NCBI GenBank assembly: GCA_032207245.1 | Contig: CM063502.1 | Span: 139,936,673-140,000,672, forward strand | Origin: Pardosa pseudoannulata | Taxonomy: Eukaryota; Arthropoda; Arachnida; Araneae; Lycosidae | Direction of reading: 5' to 3' | DNA: 64,000 nucleotides | The notes under the pieces: generated by a model | The model's database searches: none | The model's input: only the letters and a program-made list of their open reading frames with translations | What the model was told of the DNA's origin: nothing | Translations under genes and position numbers: made by a program | Part shown: in pieces, positions 27,988 through 41,962 of the stretch | Position numbering within the stretch: position 1 is the first letter of the stretch | Layout: every line of letters starts with the position of its first letter

Positions 27988-29895
27988 TATGTATCTATAT
28001 ATAGATACATACAGATATTCGTAGTAAATTCTCTAAGTGATTTTATAGATATCTGCCATTTGACGTTGGTGTTCCATTTGGACTACATACACAACACTTG
28101 AATATATTTTTAGATAAATATAATAAAATATTACGTTACCTAAATTTGAGGATTAAGAATTATAATTTACAAGTACAGGCAAATGGTCATGTGATTGCGC
28201 TATGGGGGATAAAAATTAAAGTAGTTTTTCATAAAAAAATCACTTCAAAATAAATACGTCAAATGACTGGGTCGACGTACAGTTCCTTCTAGGAAGGAAA
28301 AGGGTGAATATCCACATATATGCAAAATAACTCAAATTGTGGCTCATTCCCTGAACCGGAGTCTCAAATTCAAATAAAATTTCACATCTTGAAAAAATGC
28401 AGCAAACTGATGCTTGCTTTGAAATCTGATGTCTCAAATCCAAATAATTCACAAAGATAGAAATACATGTACTGAACCCGAAGTCTGACTCTACTTTAGC
28501 ACAAAGATTTCAGAAAAACTACTGAGCCAATGTTATTGGCTTCAAAGCACAGCCTGTAAAAACCATTATGTCAGTATTGATAACGAAGCCGGCAATCGCG
28601 GCTCAGTTTTTCCCCAGCATTGCTCAATGATTTAAAATATCTCCCTTTTACTTTTATGTATTTTCTTTTTTGAATCTCGCATTTTCTGATATTTCAGAAT
28701 ACAATTGTGGGATGGGGAGGAATGTTCACAAAGTATTTTTTCCCAATTAAAGCTTCTGTCATCCTCACATTTTTCTAAACTCGAAAAGACACACTGATGA
28801 CAAGATAATTTGCATAGTTTTATGCTAATCTTACTTTAATGTCCAACTAAAAGGTTAATATATATTTCCCTCCAGATATTATAGTCATTCAACAAAGTAT
28901 TTCACCGATAATTCAATTTCTGGAATTACCAATAGTGAATTTCACACTGTTTTGTATAAGCGAGTTTTTTTCTTCTTTGACAACTGTAGAACCTGTATAA
29001 ATATGTAAAACTAGCCTTTCGCGTTAAGTGTTCGATCTGGTAAATTAAGGTTCTCTAATAACGATTATATATATTTCAAAATTTCAATTAGTTTTTAGAT
29101 TATATTGCACAAACAATAGAAGAAAACAATTCGTTATCGTTACCAAAATAGTGACAATTTATTTCCTATTCTTTTATATTACTCATCGTCTCAAATTCAA
29201 TAAAATTTGGTAAATTTCGTCTGTCAAAATTTGGGAACCATTACCATGACCTTGGCTAACTGAATTTACGATATTGAGTGCATGTTTAATGTAATTTAAA
29301 ATTAAAATAACCTTGTGACCTATTTTAAAAAATACTTTTTAGGTACAGTTTTGGTATAGAATTTCATTTGCGACTATTTATTTTTGGAGCTTTTTAAACT
29401 TATTTCTAGAGTGTGGGAACTTATGAGAGAATAAATTAGGAAGGATGTTAATGGAGCAGAATTCAAAATTTTCCAGTCAATTTATAGTTGTTGTTATTTT
29501 TGTTTATTTTACCTATTGTATTGCTCTTTAACTTATATTTTACAAAATTAAATTTCTATGCAATTTATACGATATTAACGATGTTTAGCTACTTGACAAA
29601 GTTGCTAATACAAATTGTCACCAATATGGTCCCGTATCAATGCTGTTTATTATCACTTTTTCTGCATTGCATTCATTTTGAAATTGTATATATAACATAT
29701 ATTAAAATACAAAACACATAAAGAATTTAAATTTTGAAAGAATGAAATAATTTAATTTGCAAAATAAATCTTAAAATTTCTGACAGTGCATTTAATTAAA
29801 GAACAAAAGGAAAAAAATGTAAATATTTTTTAAATTTTTCATCCACCACCATCATTCCATTAAATTTTATATACATTTTTGGTAATAATACACAG
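27988..29895. other. No gene seen
   Basis: AT-rich spacer without a supported exon or element end. Confidence 0.5.
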
Positions 29896-30195
29896 ACTTG
29901 GAAAACCTTTTCTTCATTAATATAAGTCCAATTTACTCTATTGTCTGCGCTGCGGAAATGTGTGGACACTGGGGTAGGAGACAAAGTTTTAGTGTGAAAA
30001 TAAAGAGGTTTATTTACCAAGCCTATCTGCTTGCAAACATCACAAAATTTCGTAGTCAATCGTACTCCAAAAGAGGTAGATAGCAATGAATGCAAGTAAC
30101 TGAGAACACGTTGTGACGCCAGTGACGTTAGCACATGTTCAGAAGTTTAATATGAGATATTTAAGAAAAGATGACTCCACGAAACAATTAATTGG
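29896..30195. other. Possible LTR or retroelement fragment
   Basis: A slightly GC-richer block ending at 30189-30205 with AATTAATTGGCGACCTGG. TTGGCGACC is the type of primer-binding sequence found just after the left LTR of some Gypsy or BEL elements. A 112-codon minus-strand frame (29796-30134) crosses the block but shows no domain. Only suggestive. Confidence 0.25.
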
Positions 30196-30467
30196 CGACC
30201 TGGAAATTATCAATAGGTTATCATAATTAAAAAAGGTGTAAACTACCTAATGGCAGAAATAGGGAGTGTAATTTAAGTGTAGAATCGTCTAACATTATCA
30301 AAGAATGTAATACCTATTAACAATGGCTACTTGGATTAAAATATCATTTCATGTATATTATACACATATTAAGCAAATATAAATGTGTATATTAAGTTAA
30401 TACCACATAATTCCACATATGTATGCATACAATATATAAATATTTATATAGACATATACACATACAC

Positions 30468-30640
30468 GGCGGAAAATGGCCGAATGGTTAGAGCTCTGAC
30501 CATCGGTTCCGGAGTTCTTGGGTTCGGGTCCGACTATGGCATGGATGTTCTTAGTCGTTCGGAATCGGCTTTAAACAGTAAGTCTCTTTAGCCCCCATGA
30601 AGCAAAATAGTAGACCATAGCGCTCCGCACCAATTCGATC
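30468..30640 (+). repeat. tRNA-derived SINE
   Basis: Well preserved: AATGGCCGAATGGTTAGAGC, GGGTTCGGGTCCGACTATGG, GGAATCGGCTTTAAACAGTA, GTAGACCATAGCGCTCC. It ends about 200 bp before the first coding exon of the kinase gene. Confidence 0.9.
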
Positions 30641-30694
30641 CTATAAACATACATGCTTACACATAAAACCATATAATATGTTCATTCACGCAGA

Positions 30695-30696
<2 letters not shown>

Positions 30697-30761
<65 letters not shown>
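30697..30761. repeat. (TA)n microsatellite next to a splice acceptor
   Basis: 65 bp of TA ending 79 bp before the acceptor AG of the first coding exon of the kinase gene. Confidence 0.95.
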
Positions 30762-30763
<2 letters not shown>

Positions 30764-30799
30764 CGAGCACATATTAATATATTCAATCTTAATTTGTGA

Positions 30800-32154
<1,355 letters not shown>

Positions 32155-32332
32155 GCCGAACGCTGGCCGAATGGTTAGGGTTCTAGTCTTTGGTACCGGT
32201 GTTCGTGAGTTCGATTTCCACTATAGCATGGATGTTTGTAGTCTTTCGAAATCGGATTTAAGCAGTAGGTACCGGTCCCATTAGCCCTCATGTTGCAGAA
32301 AGTAGACCGTAGCGCTCCGAACCTAACGATAC
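32155..32332 (+). repeat. tRNA-derived SINE
   Basis: Nearly full length: GCCGAACGCTGGCCGAATGG, GTGAGTTCGATTTCCAC, GGATTTAAGCAGTAGGTACC, GTAGACCGTAGCGCTCCGAA. It lies in the large kinase intron, same strand as the gene. Confidence 0.9.
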
Positions 32333-32577
32333 AACGCGTTGGACGTTATGCGTATTATTGGTATTCATTATACACTCTTGAAACGGTCCCTCAGAAAAAG
32401 AGAGCGTGGAGAGGGGCTGACTAAGAAATATTTTACTTTTTTACTATAAATCTTATTTCGTCTACCCTATAAATTCTGTTAGCTTACGGTCTTTCAAACC
32501 CTCCCCCCTCTCTAGAACTCTATTCCAAACGGGTATCTTTTTATTGATTTCTTCTGACTTTGTTTGAAAGATAGTTT

Positions 32578-32581
<4 letters not shown>

Positions 32582-32657
<76 letters not shown>
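32582..32657. repeat. (TA)n microsatellite
   Basis: 76 bp of pure TA. Confidence 0.97.
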
Positions 32658-32662
<5 letters not shown>

Positions 32663-34119
32663 CTACAATCTCTATTTAACAAGCCATGTTTTTTGACCAA
32701 TCAAAATAGTTGTGCTCACGTATGTTTCAAAAATGTAAAAGCTTTTGGAACAAGAAAGATTTAACTTGTTACTACTCTAGTGAACTCGATACGACATCTA
32801 CTTACGATAATACTTTTAAATTTTATTCTAATTGTATTGTTATAACTCATTGTAAAAGCATTCTTTGCGCATCTTAAACATAGTACAGTGATTCCAAACC
32901 TAGTCTGTTTCGCATTTTTAAGTACTTTTATTTTTTACGTTGCCTGAGTTTATCCGGGACCACATTATAGCAGTAAAAGGTTAGAAAAGGGACCTATTTA
33001 GACAGCCATTTTTGATATTGTACTATAAAAGATTGCGTGAAGTAATATATCTGATGTTTCAAAGACTCAACTATCTTTAATTTTGAGTGAAAGAATCCAC
33101 TGGGTTAGAGCAACTTCATACAATCACACAACCCTGTTACGGTAATCTCTTACCCCTTTTTTTAATAGCGCAATAGCATCAATTTTGTGTTTATTCATCC
33201 TAAATAACAACGCAATAACATTTTGATTAAAATAATTAGTGAATTTTGGGTTAATTCAACCTAAATAACAATGTAATAACATTTTTATGATAATAATAAA
33301 CAAAATTAAAGAAAAAATTTTCATTTTTGGTACGTTTTTCTCAAATATATTCCACAGACAAGAGGTTAAGCTCAAAGATGATTGTTCTTACATATTTTTT
33401 CGTAAAATAATGTCCACGTAATATGCTTTTAAAACATAATAGAACACAAGAAGTTGTCAAAATAGAGCTTAGTATTTTGACATAGGTGTCTTAATATTAA
33501 CTTAATTCTATCAATATTAGCTTACACATCCGATTTATATATATAACAGAAACAAATCTCTCCTTCAATTACTCTGAAAGTTTGTGATATCCCGAAGACC
33601 AAGAAAGGAACATAGGAAAGGAAAGTTATATTGGCTGTCACTATAACCAGAGCTAGGAGAACTAGTTCGACCAAAAACTAGGAATCGTAAGACCCTGCCA
33701 TTATTAAATTTCCACAATCCAATTTCTTAAACTCACAAAGGACTGTCCAAAATCTGAGGTAATTTGTAGAGAACTATAAAAAAATAGTAAAAAATCCAAC
33801 AGTCAGGAGAAACTTTATTTGTTGCTCAATTATTAATTTTTTAAAGATTTTAAAAAATCCTGTGGTGTGCACTAAAAGAATAGGAAAGAAGCCTAATTTT
33901 CTTTTCTTTGTATAATTAAAAGAAGTAATATCCAACGAATCTCCTGGAATGACCCCAATATATCTATTCACTACATACAGATCTTTGTCAGTGTAGTATT
34001 TATTTTCATTGCATATAATATGATAATAGTGATAATTCAGATATAGTAGAATAAAAAGTCGAGTGTCACCCACGCATCTAAATTATCTCTCTCTCTTGCT
34101 CTCTTTCGCTGTTTACGTT
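32658..34119. other. Intron, no feature
   Basis: AT-rich intronic DNA. A 99-codon minus frame (33774-34073) looks like chance. Confidence 0.5.
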
Positions 34120-34710
34120 GCCGTTAAATTTAGAGCCAATTTTGATGACTATTTATCTACAGATTTGCCTACCGCCCTTTGCACTGTTCACTTCGAGATG
34201 AATCATGGCAAGTAAAATATTATTATTAATACCATTTTTGATTTTCATAATTATTTGAAATCTCGCTTCATCTTATTTAGTTAGAAAAATTTGTGTATTA
34301 TTTGTCCTTTATTTAGACTTCAAAGAAGAGTTATTTGGACGCGTATTTTCGTAAAATAATTTTTCATGCAATTCATTGTGTTTACGCGTAATAGTATGCA
34401 ATGAGCTGTATAACTATGCGAATTTCCAGAAGTCAGATGTTAGGCGAAAAGGCAAGCTTCATTCACGCTTCCAAATGCGTCTCTGCCCTCACTCTTTCTC
34501 AGTTTTAGATACTTGTCAAACTTAATCATTTTCAATGACGATTCTCTTACAGATTTGTCTACTGACATTTGCATATCGATAGAGAGTTTGCTGCAGTTGA
34601 GATGTGTCATGGCCAGTAAATTTCAATTACAAAACCCATTAGTTTATGCGTATTTACAAGAATCGTCCATTTTGATATTTGAAATTTCACCTCATCTTAT
34701 TTAATTACGC
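34120..34710 (+). repeat. Diverged local duplication
   Basis: Two diverged direct copies, about 34120-34285 and 34515-34710. Shared text: TTGATGACTATTTATCTACAGATTTGCC versus CAATGACGATTCTCTTACAGATTTGTC, then GAGATGWRTCATGGCMAGTAAA, and CATCTTATTTARTTA. Origin unknown. Confidence 0.5.
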
Positions 34711-36092
34711 GAGTGAGACACAACGCGGAAATTTAGGGTTAGTCATAAACGCAGGTTGAGAACTTAATTTAATTTCTCATCTCTAAATTGGGAAATGTCC
34801 AATCAGACTCCGTACTTTATAGTTATAAGTTGACGCAATCAGCTGCATGAAAATAAGGCATTAGAGCAAGAATTATCAATTACTATTCAATCTGATAATC
34901 TAAATGGGATTTTAAAAAAGACAAATTACCATCACATGAATATACATACGAGGGTTAGAGTAAAATTTAATTATTATAAATCATGAAGATTGAAACTTAA
35001 TTTTTATTTCTTATTAGGATTTCTCTACATAGTCACCATAAATCATTATACATTTCTCCCAGTGTTCCTTTATTTTTCGAAGTCTAAGTTACATAAGCAC
35101 TCTCCAATCCTCTATCTTCAAGTAGCTTCTTCAGTCTATGGCTTCCTGAAACCAAAAAAAAAACATTCAATATTAGTAGCTGTAATTTACAGCATTATGT
35201 GCATAAGGATTAACTGGTATATAGAATAATATTCATCCAGATATCAAGGACATTTCTTAGTAGTAAATTAAACTTTACAATTGTGTGTGTATGGAGAGAG
35301 TTCATTTATACTTCATCTGCAACAAAAAAGATTCCTGACAAAGTTTGTTCTTATATTCTCTAATATATCAAGAAAGATATTTTTGTTCATTGCAATTCTT
35401 GCAAAATTAATGCAGGGTAAATTTTTACAGATATCTTTTTCCAAATTAAGATTTTTTTTCTGTATAATTTTCATAAAAAATCTGTCTTATTGAATAGATT
35501 AAATAGGATTGATGTCCTTTTCTTGTCAACTTGAACTAGAATTTTTTAATTTTCATTTAATTTTCATAGTATTTATCTTTAAAGAAGACAAAGACAGACT
35601 AAAACAATTAAGAATCTTAATTGTTTGATAACAAAAAAAAAGAATTATCAAAACAGTCTGTTTAAATTAAAAGACTTTAACACTGTACATAAATCAAACC
35701 ATTTAATTGCCTGTCTTGTAAATAGCAGCAATCTGACACATTGCATTCTCTGACAAAAGAAACTTGATAAGGAATTTTGTGTTTTATTTCTCGTTTTAGT
35801 TACGATAAAAGCAAATAATACAAATAAATCACATTCTCCATTTTCGAAATTCTAAAAGTTAAGCATAAATTATTTTTAAATATAATTAAATTGAAGATTG
35901 CGATGGTAGTACTTTCTTTCTAGGGATTTTAATCTTCATTGGTAGAAATTAAAATAAAAAATTACTCCTGGTTGTTACGTCAATTTTCATAATATTAACG
36001 GAACGTTGTATAGTACTTAATTAAAATGTTGGTAATAATATTTCAATTAAGATTCATAGACAAGAAGTAGAACTACATTTTCACAGTAGTAA
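34711..36092. other. Intron, no feature
   Basis: AT-rich intronic DNA; no supported element. Confidence 0.5.
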
Positions 36093-36423
36093 TTAACCCC
36101 TAACGTGAATGCTCGAGTTAACTCGAGCGGGCTAAACTGACCAAACTGTGCACACTCGAGATAATTCGAGCAGCTTTGTACTATATATTGCTATAATTTT
36201 TCCCACTCGAATACAATCGAGAATTGAAAATAGCAATTTGAAAGCAAAAAAAAAAGCAATCGTTTTATTTATATTTATCATTTACATGGGATTGTAAGCT
36301 ATAACACTTACTTATTCAAGTATAAAATATATTTTTTTTTTCTAAATTCAACTTTCTAAATTCTGTTTTTTTTTTTTTTTTTTTTTTGCCGGCCTTTTAA
36401 AAAAAAAAGCATTAAGGGGTTAA
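36093..36423. mobile_element. piggyBac-like MITE, family 3
   Basis: 331 bp, bounded by TTAA (36093-36096 and 36420-36423). Ends TTAACCCCTAACGTGAATGC and, inverted, TTAACCCCTTAATGC. Three palindromes follow the left end: GCTCGAGTTAACTCGAGC (36111-36128, perfect), CTCGAGATAATTCGAG (36155-36170) and CTCGAATACAATCGAG (36206-36221), 43 and 51 bp apart. A long T-run lies near the right end. It has no coding capacity and sits in the kinase intron. Confidence 0.75.
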
Positions 36424-37203
36424 ACACATTAAAAATCATAAGGAATTTGTATTCATTTCGAGTGAAATTCTATTACTTTGGTAATTGTGTTTTTCTCTTT
36501 TCTTGATGTAAAATATAATTACTGTCTGTAAAGCATTGAAAATAATTGCTCAAATATCGATAAGTATTTATATTCCCTGGTTTTACTGCGGTATGAAAGT
36601 AATGTTACAATTTACTTTCGGGTCCTGACTGTTTTTTCCCAGCATATAATTTAGATATTAAATTTAGTTTTAAATAACTATTGGTTCTATTATAATTCAA
36701 ATCAATGGACACTAGTACTCTTTAGCCTAGAGTCTTAACCTGTTAGTCTTTAATCAGCTTTTATCCCTTGTGATATTAGCTATTATCGGAAACTACTAAA
36801 TCATACTTAAAGCCACATGTATGGCCTACATATGTAAGACTTATCACCAAAGATAAGTTTGTTGAAAAACTATTTAAAATTATTTTTATTAATTAATTTA
36901 GGAGACTCTAATAGAGGTTCAGATAAGCGAAATGCCTTTCTTTCTCTCTTTGAAATGCATTTTCCCATTTTACCTGTATTCTCCCTTTCTTTGTTTTATA
37001 AAAAATTGACCGTGGTGTTTCCAAACCTAACGCTCCGAACTTCCGGTAAACAAACATATTTGATCGATAGCAACAAATATGTTTAAGTTCTTTTTAATGG
37101 ATTCACGAAATTTGTGCATTAGGTATCTGGCACAGTGAAACAAATACTTTTCATTTTGTTCAACATTTCCATCTAGTCTTAAGTACCACTATTCACTTCT
37201 CTA
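36424..37203. other. Intron, no feature
   Basis: AT-rich intronic DNA. Confidence 0.5.
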
Positions 37204-37580
37204 CTTTAACAACAAAATAAATTAAACAGTCAATAGTGACACCGCGATTAATAGGGTTACATTTCTAGTTAGAGGGAGAATGGAAATATTTGTTTGAGAT
37301 ACAGGGTAATTTTAGAATATTTTCAAATTAACAAAATTGGTTTAAAAAGTAGAGAAAGAGTAGATAATATTAAATATGCATACTTATCAACTTTAACAAC
37401 AAAATAAATTAAGCAGTCAATAGTGGCACCATCATTAATAGGGTTACATTTCTAGTTTAGAGGGAAAATAGAAACAGTTGTTTGCGATACAGTGTAATTT
37501 TAGAATATTTTCAAATCAACAAAATTGGTTTAAAAAGTAGTACATGAGTAGATAATATTAAGTATACATACTTATCAAAA
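37204..37580 (+). repeat. 188-bp tandem duplication
   Basis: Two head-to-tail units, 37204-37391 and 37392-37580, over 90 percent alike by eye. Both contain AACAACAAAATAAATTAA, GGGTTACATTTCTAGTT, TTTTAGAATATTTTCAAAT and TTGGTTTAAAAAGTAG. Confidence 0.9.
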
Positions 37581-37699
37581 GTTGCAAAAGTTTGACTAAA
37601 AAAAAAAGACATTAATGCCATATAGCACTTTCAGGACTTAATAGGGTTCATTCATTGGGGACTCATTCGGGATGTTCATTCAGGACTCAATGAGGTCCA

Positions 37700-37862
37700 A
37701 CAAGGACAGCATAGGTAGGACGCTGCTGTTTCCTATTTGATGGTTCGAATACCACAGGTGGTGGTTGTTCGTAATCGTTCAAAATCGGCTTTAAACAGTA
37801 GGTCTGGTTCTCATTAGCTCTTGTGTTGCAAAACAGTAGACCGTAGTTCTCCCAACTAACCA
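37700..37862 (+). repeat. tRNA-derived SINE, diverged
   Basis: Head GCATAGGTAGGACGCTGC, GATGGTTCGAATACCAC, AATCGGCTTTAAACAGTAGG, GTAGACCGTAGTTCTCCC. Confidence 0.82.
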
Positions 37863-39623
37863 TTTAGGATAGAATTACTGTCTAATGAGATAAAATGTTG
37901 AACATCGAAGTCCAATCAAAAAATAATAGATTTAGAAAAGTTAACTGTACTTCATTTATTCAGTATGTTTCTTTCTTTTATTTATTTACTATCTGTATTT
38001 CCATGATTCGCTACAGTGGTTCTGTGTTTATTGTTAAGTTATTTAAAGGAATCTACTTTTTCACAAGTATAAAATATCGCTGATCTTTTATAACTATGTA
38101 TTCATGTATTATTTAATAACACTTATGCATACGACTAATATCTAAAAGATTACCATAGAAGTTTGTATATGACTAAAATTATTTAAAAAGGTCACTGATG
38201 ACCTTTATAATGTTTTAAGGTATCACTTTGGGTTTTTATGCCCTAACACTTTATGTTTTGTAGTAAAATTAAGAAAGTTTTACAAACCGAAGCTAATAAG
38301 TGTGGTACAAAATATCACATAAGATTATATACGTAATGCGTACTTTGATTTGAGTTACAGTAACGAATATCATTAAAAACATAAATTTCTGAAAGTGTAA
38401 GGATACTCGGGTTCTTGATAGTTAAAGGCTTTTATTAAAAGAAATTTCCCTCCCTCCCTCTCTCTCTTCTTTCTTTTTCTTAAAAAATCATTTTGAAATA
38501 ACAGTTAGATTTGAAACAATGATTGATAAAGAATTATAAAAGTATTCTTAAAAATACGAAATTTTATATAAAGATCATATGAAGTAAATAATCTGAAAAA
38601 TAAAATGAGTATTTAATTGAAAAAAATAAATTATAGAAACTAGATCATTCTCTCTTCTTGTATGCTCACTTTCATTTTTGATGTAATATTAAAGAAAGGT
38701 TAAATAGGTTTGTTAAGATTTCAACCATTATAACAGTCTGGGAACTACAACTAAACAATAATACACTTATTTCAAGAGTTGGATTTTTATAATGCCTTTT
38801 TCTTTTTAAAATATGGCTGAATTTTATATTCATTATGTTGCTAAGATATTTTATTCATTTTAAATTTTTTTATCACAAGGGGAACTGCACAGCCACTTAT
38901 GACAGAGTATATGATTAATCATTAAAGAAATATACTGAAATCGGAAAAATACTATTTTCTATAAAATAAATCCGAAATTATAACTCGTAAAATATCTTCA
39001 AATATTTCATTAAAATATCCAATATCTTCCTTTGATTGTAAAGAGTAAAATTCTCGGCGCTTATTGCGATGCAGAAAATCTAATTCAAAATAAGTTTCAA
39101 TTAATACTCTTCTATGGATATTTGTGATACAAATATTACTACCTTTTAAAATTGTCTTCATATTAAATATTAATTAAGAATGGGGTAAAACGTAACTTCC
39201 TTAATCAAGTTGTACTCAGAAACAGATGAAATGCAGATCAAGGTCACGAAGCAACTGTTTTCATAAGTAGCAATTTAGACATTTGATTCTAAGTAGTTAC
39301 TATTTAAGTAGTACATTTTATTTTCTACAACTACATTTCTTTCTTTCTAAGATAAAGCATTACCCCTTTAGCTATCCTGAGCTTCACATATGTTAAACTT
39401 ATCTAATGCTTTATAAACTTGTACATTACTCATTACTTATGATACACAGTAAATTATATTTTATATATACTCTTTTATGTATTTTATATCATTGTTTATC
39501 ACATGTGATAGACAAGTGTATAAATCATTAGATATGTATATCATGTGATGTGGACATGCAAAGGATTACGGGTTGTAGTCGCATTTACTTTAGTAAAATT
39601 ATTTTTAATTTATTTGGTAGATC
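37863..39623. other. Intron, no feature
   Basis: AT-rich intronic DNA. A 69-codon minus frame at 38952-39161 has no recognisable domain or splice sites. Confidence 0.5.
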
Positions 39624-40150
39624 TTAACACATTGTGTGCGGGTACATTTCGCAGTGGAATTGTACCGGTAGAGAAAGTTTTGCACTTAAATTTAGTTATT
39701 CAGTTAAATCTCAATAGATGGAAAATTATTTAATTTTTAACCAAATTTTCGTATTTTATATTGAAATATATAAACAATTATATAAACAGAAATATATATA
39801 TATATAATATATATATAACAACCATAGGATTTTTGTAAACAAAAAATATATTTTTAGTGGATAAATTTATAATAGTATCGTAAATATGAAAAATCAAATA
39901 GAAATAGTAGTATATAGTTTTAATTTTTTCGAATTATGTTATGTATAAACATTTTTACATTAAAAAAATGAAAAGAGCAGTCATTAAACTAATGTGTTAC
40001 AGTGTGGTAACGTTCAAAACATTTTCCTCTGTGAAGAGGTACACGGCAAAACCCGTGTACTAGTACGTGACCCGCGCTCAAATATCAATCGTCAGAAGAC
40101 GTACTAGTACATGTCCCGCGCTCAAGTACCAATCGTCAGAAAACATACTA

Positions 40151-41436
40151 TTGGGTTGTTCGGAAAGTCATTTCGTTTTTTTTGGGGAACATGAAAGACA
40201 GTTTTCGTATAATGAATAAATATTTTATTAAATTATATATTGGCCATTCTGGTCCAACACCTTTTGCCATCTTTCTGGTAGTAGCATAATTCCACGCTCA
40301 TAAAATTTTTGGTCTTTGCTGGCAAAAAACTGATCGAGGTGGTTTTTGACCTCCTCATTTGAGGTGCAGGTTTTACCGTCTAAAAATTTTTGGAATGACC
40401 GAAACAAATAATAATCCGATGGTGCCTGGTCTGGAGAATTTGGTGGGTGTGGTATTGTATCCCATTTAAGCTGTAAAAGCTTTTGGTGAGTGACCAAACT
40501 TGTGTGAGGTTTCGCGTTGTCTTGGTGAAACAGTACACCTTTCCTGTTGATTAGTTCTGACCTTTTCTGTTGAAGTTCATCATTCATTTTGTCCAGCTGA
40601 TGACAGTAGACTTCCGAATTAATCGTTGTGTTATCCGGTAAAAGCTTAAAAACAACGATTCCTTTAAAATCCCACCAAACAGACAGCATCACCTTTTTTT
40701 GGTGAATATCGACTTTGGAAATGGTTTGAGCCGGTCCATCTTTTTTACTCCATGACCTCTTGCGTTTGACGTTGTTGTATATAACCCATTTTTTGTCCCC
40801 AGTGATGATGTGCTTCAAAAACGGATCATTTTCGTGACGTTTGAGAAGCGAATCGCAGACGTCAATGCGGCGACACAGATTTCTCTCTGTGAGAATATAG
40901 GGAACCCATACATCGAGCTTCGAGGATAATACCAGGCCTTTCAAGTGGTCATAAACTGTTGAATTTGATAAATTTAACCTCAATCTGATCTCACGTGTTG
41001 TTATTCGCCGGTTCGCATCAACTAATGCCTTTATCGCGTCTTTATCAGCTTCCACCGGACTTCCCGAACATGGTGCAGCTTCGACATCAAAATTGCCGGA
41101 TCGAAATTTAGCGAACCAGTTCTGGCACTGGCGTACTGTCAACACACCTTCTCCATACACATCGGTCAATTTTTTTCTGGCTTGAACAGCATTTTTACCC
41201 TTTCTTTAGTAAAACAGTAAAATATGTCGAAAATTCTGCTTATCGCTCTCCATATTTAAGAGGGTACCAACCAAAAACTACTGCGTAGAATTAATTGGAA
41301 TTTTTCACACACAAGCCTTGCTATATGAGCTATCAAAGCATATAAAAATTATACGGCTTAAATGTGAAGTTGGGTGAAAAAAAATACAATTAAATCCTCT
41401 GAGGGAAAAAACGAAATTACTTTCCGAACAACCCAA
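40151..41436 (-). mobile_element. mariner transposon, near-intact
   Basis: 1286 bp, with inverted ends TTGGGTTGTTCGGAAAGT and TTGGGTTGTTCGGAAAGT-like (inverted) and TA duplications at 40149-40150 and 41437-41438. The ends are almost identical, so the insertion is young compared with the Tc1 relics here. The transposase gene runs on the minus strand. Confidence 0.95.
40228..41253 (-). pseudogene. mariner transposase with one early stop
   Basis: Cut-and-paste DNA transposase of the mariner family. The reading frame from ATG (41251-41253) to the stop is 341 residues, the normal length, with a single in-frame TAA at codon 16 (41206-41208). After that stop it is open for 325 codons. Visible: helix-turn-helix region (VRQCQNWFAKFRSGNF, then TVYDHL), the WVPYIL motif (usually WVPHxL, so the His is changed), and catalytic aspartates in TGDKKWV (about 153), HQDNAKPHTS (about 245) and SDYYLF (about 280). 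The last two are 34 residues apart, the D34D signature of mariner. All three catalytic residues are kept. The early stop probably inactivates it unless an internal start is used. Confidence 0.92.
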
Positions 41437-41465
41437 TAGTATGTGTCCCGCATACAATGTGTTAA

Positions 41466-41807
41466 AATAATAATTTTTTACTACTGTACATAATATAGTT
41501 TAAATATACTAATATTATGCATAAAATATTCATTTTATTGTATCCTGTATCTTTTAAATAAAAGACTTAGTGTTATCTTTTAAATAAAAGGCTTAGTGTG
41601 AATGTATATACGCATATCATCTTTAGTAGGTATCAAACGAATGATAGAATGGTCCTGATCTAATTTTCTTTCTTTAATAATGTTTGGAGATTTATAAGAG
41701 TTAAAAATTGTACAAATATTCACCTTGTCTTTATAAAGATAAAATTAATACCACTGCGAGTTATTTATGAATTTTAAACTTTGAAATAATAAGGAGAAAT
41801 AATTTCA
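41466..41807. other. Intron, no feature
   Basis: AT-rich, with a short direct repeat CTTTTAAATAAAAGRCTTAGTGT at 41548-41600. Confidence 0.5.
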
Positions 41808-41962
41808 GAGTGTACCCAACGCTTTGGTACCGACTTTCGTGGGTTCAAATCCCACTGCTTTCATAGATGTTTTTTCCCATTAAAAATCGGCTTTAAGCAG
41901 TAGGTCCTTGCCTCAGCCCTCATGTAGAAAAACATAGATAGTATCGCTCCTAACCAAAACTC
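41808..41962 (+). repeat. tRNA-derived SINE, 5' end lost
   Basis: CGCTTTGGTACCGACTTTCG, GTGGGTTCAAATCCCACTG, AATCGGCTTTAAGCAGTAGG, CATGTAGAAAAACATAGA, GTATCGCTCCTAACC. Confidence 0.85.

Larger units (their letters stand above)
39624..41465 (-). mobile_element. piggyBac-like MITE, family 1, copy 2 (hosts a mariner)
   Basis: Bounded by TTAA at 39624-39627 and 41462-41465. Ends TTAACACATTGTGTGCGGG and, inverted, TTAACACATTGTATGCGGG. Same element as 3719-4520 in reverse orientation. Palindromes GTACTAGTAC at 40057-40066 and 40101-40110 and a third, ATACTAGTAT, at 40145 onward repeat every 44 bp within units that also carry CCCGCGCTCAA and CAATCGTCAGAA. The third palindrome is split at its central TA by a mariner. 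Without the mariner the element is about 550 bp. Confidence 0.8.

Noticed and set aside
36112..36170. CTCGAG-rich cluster as a regulatory site (E-box-like)
   Set aside because: It is better explained as subterminal palindromes of a TTAA-bounded mobile element.
38952..39161. 69-residue minus-strand frame with mixed composition
   Set aside because: No recognisable domain, splice context or second copy; frames of this length are expected by chance here.
41167..41169. TTG as a start codon for the mariner transposase
   Set aside because: An ATG in the same frame at 41251-41253 gives the normal family length and N-terminus; the frame is interrupted only by one stop.
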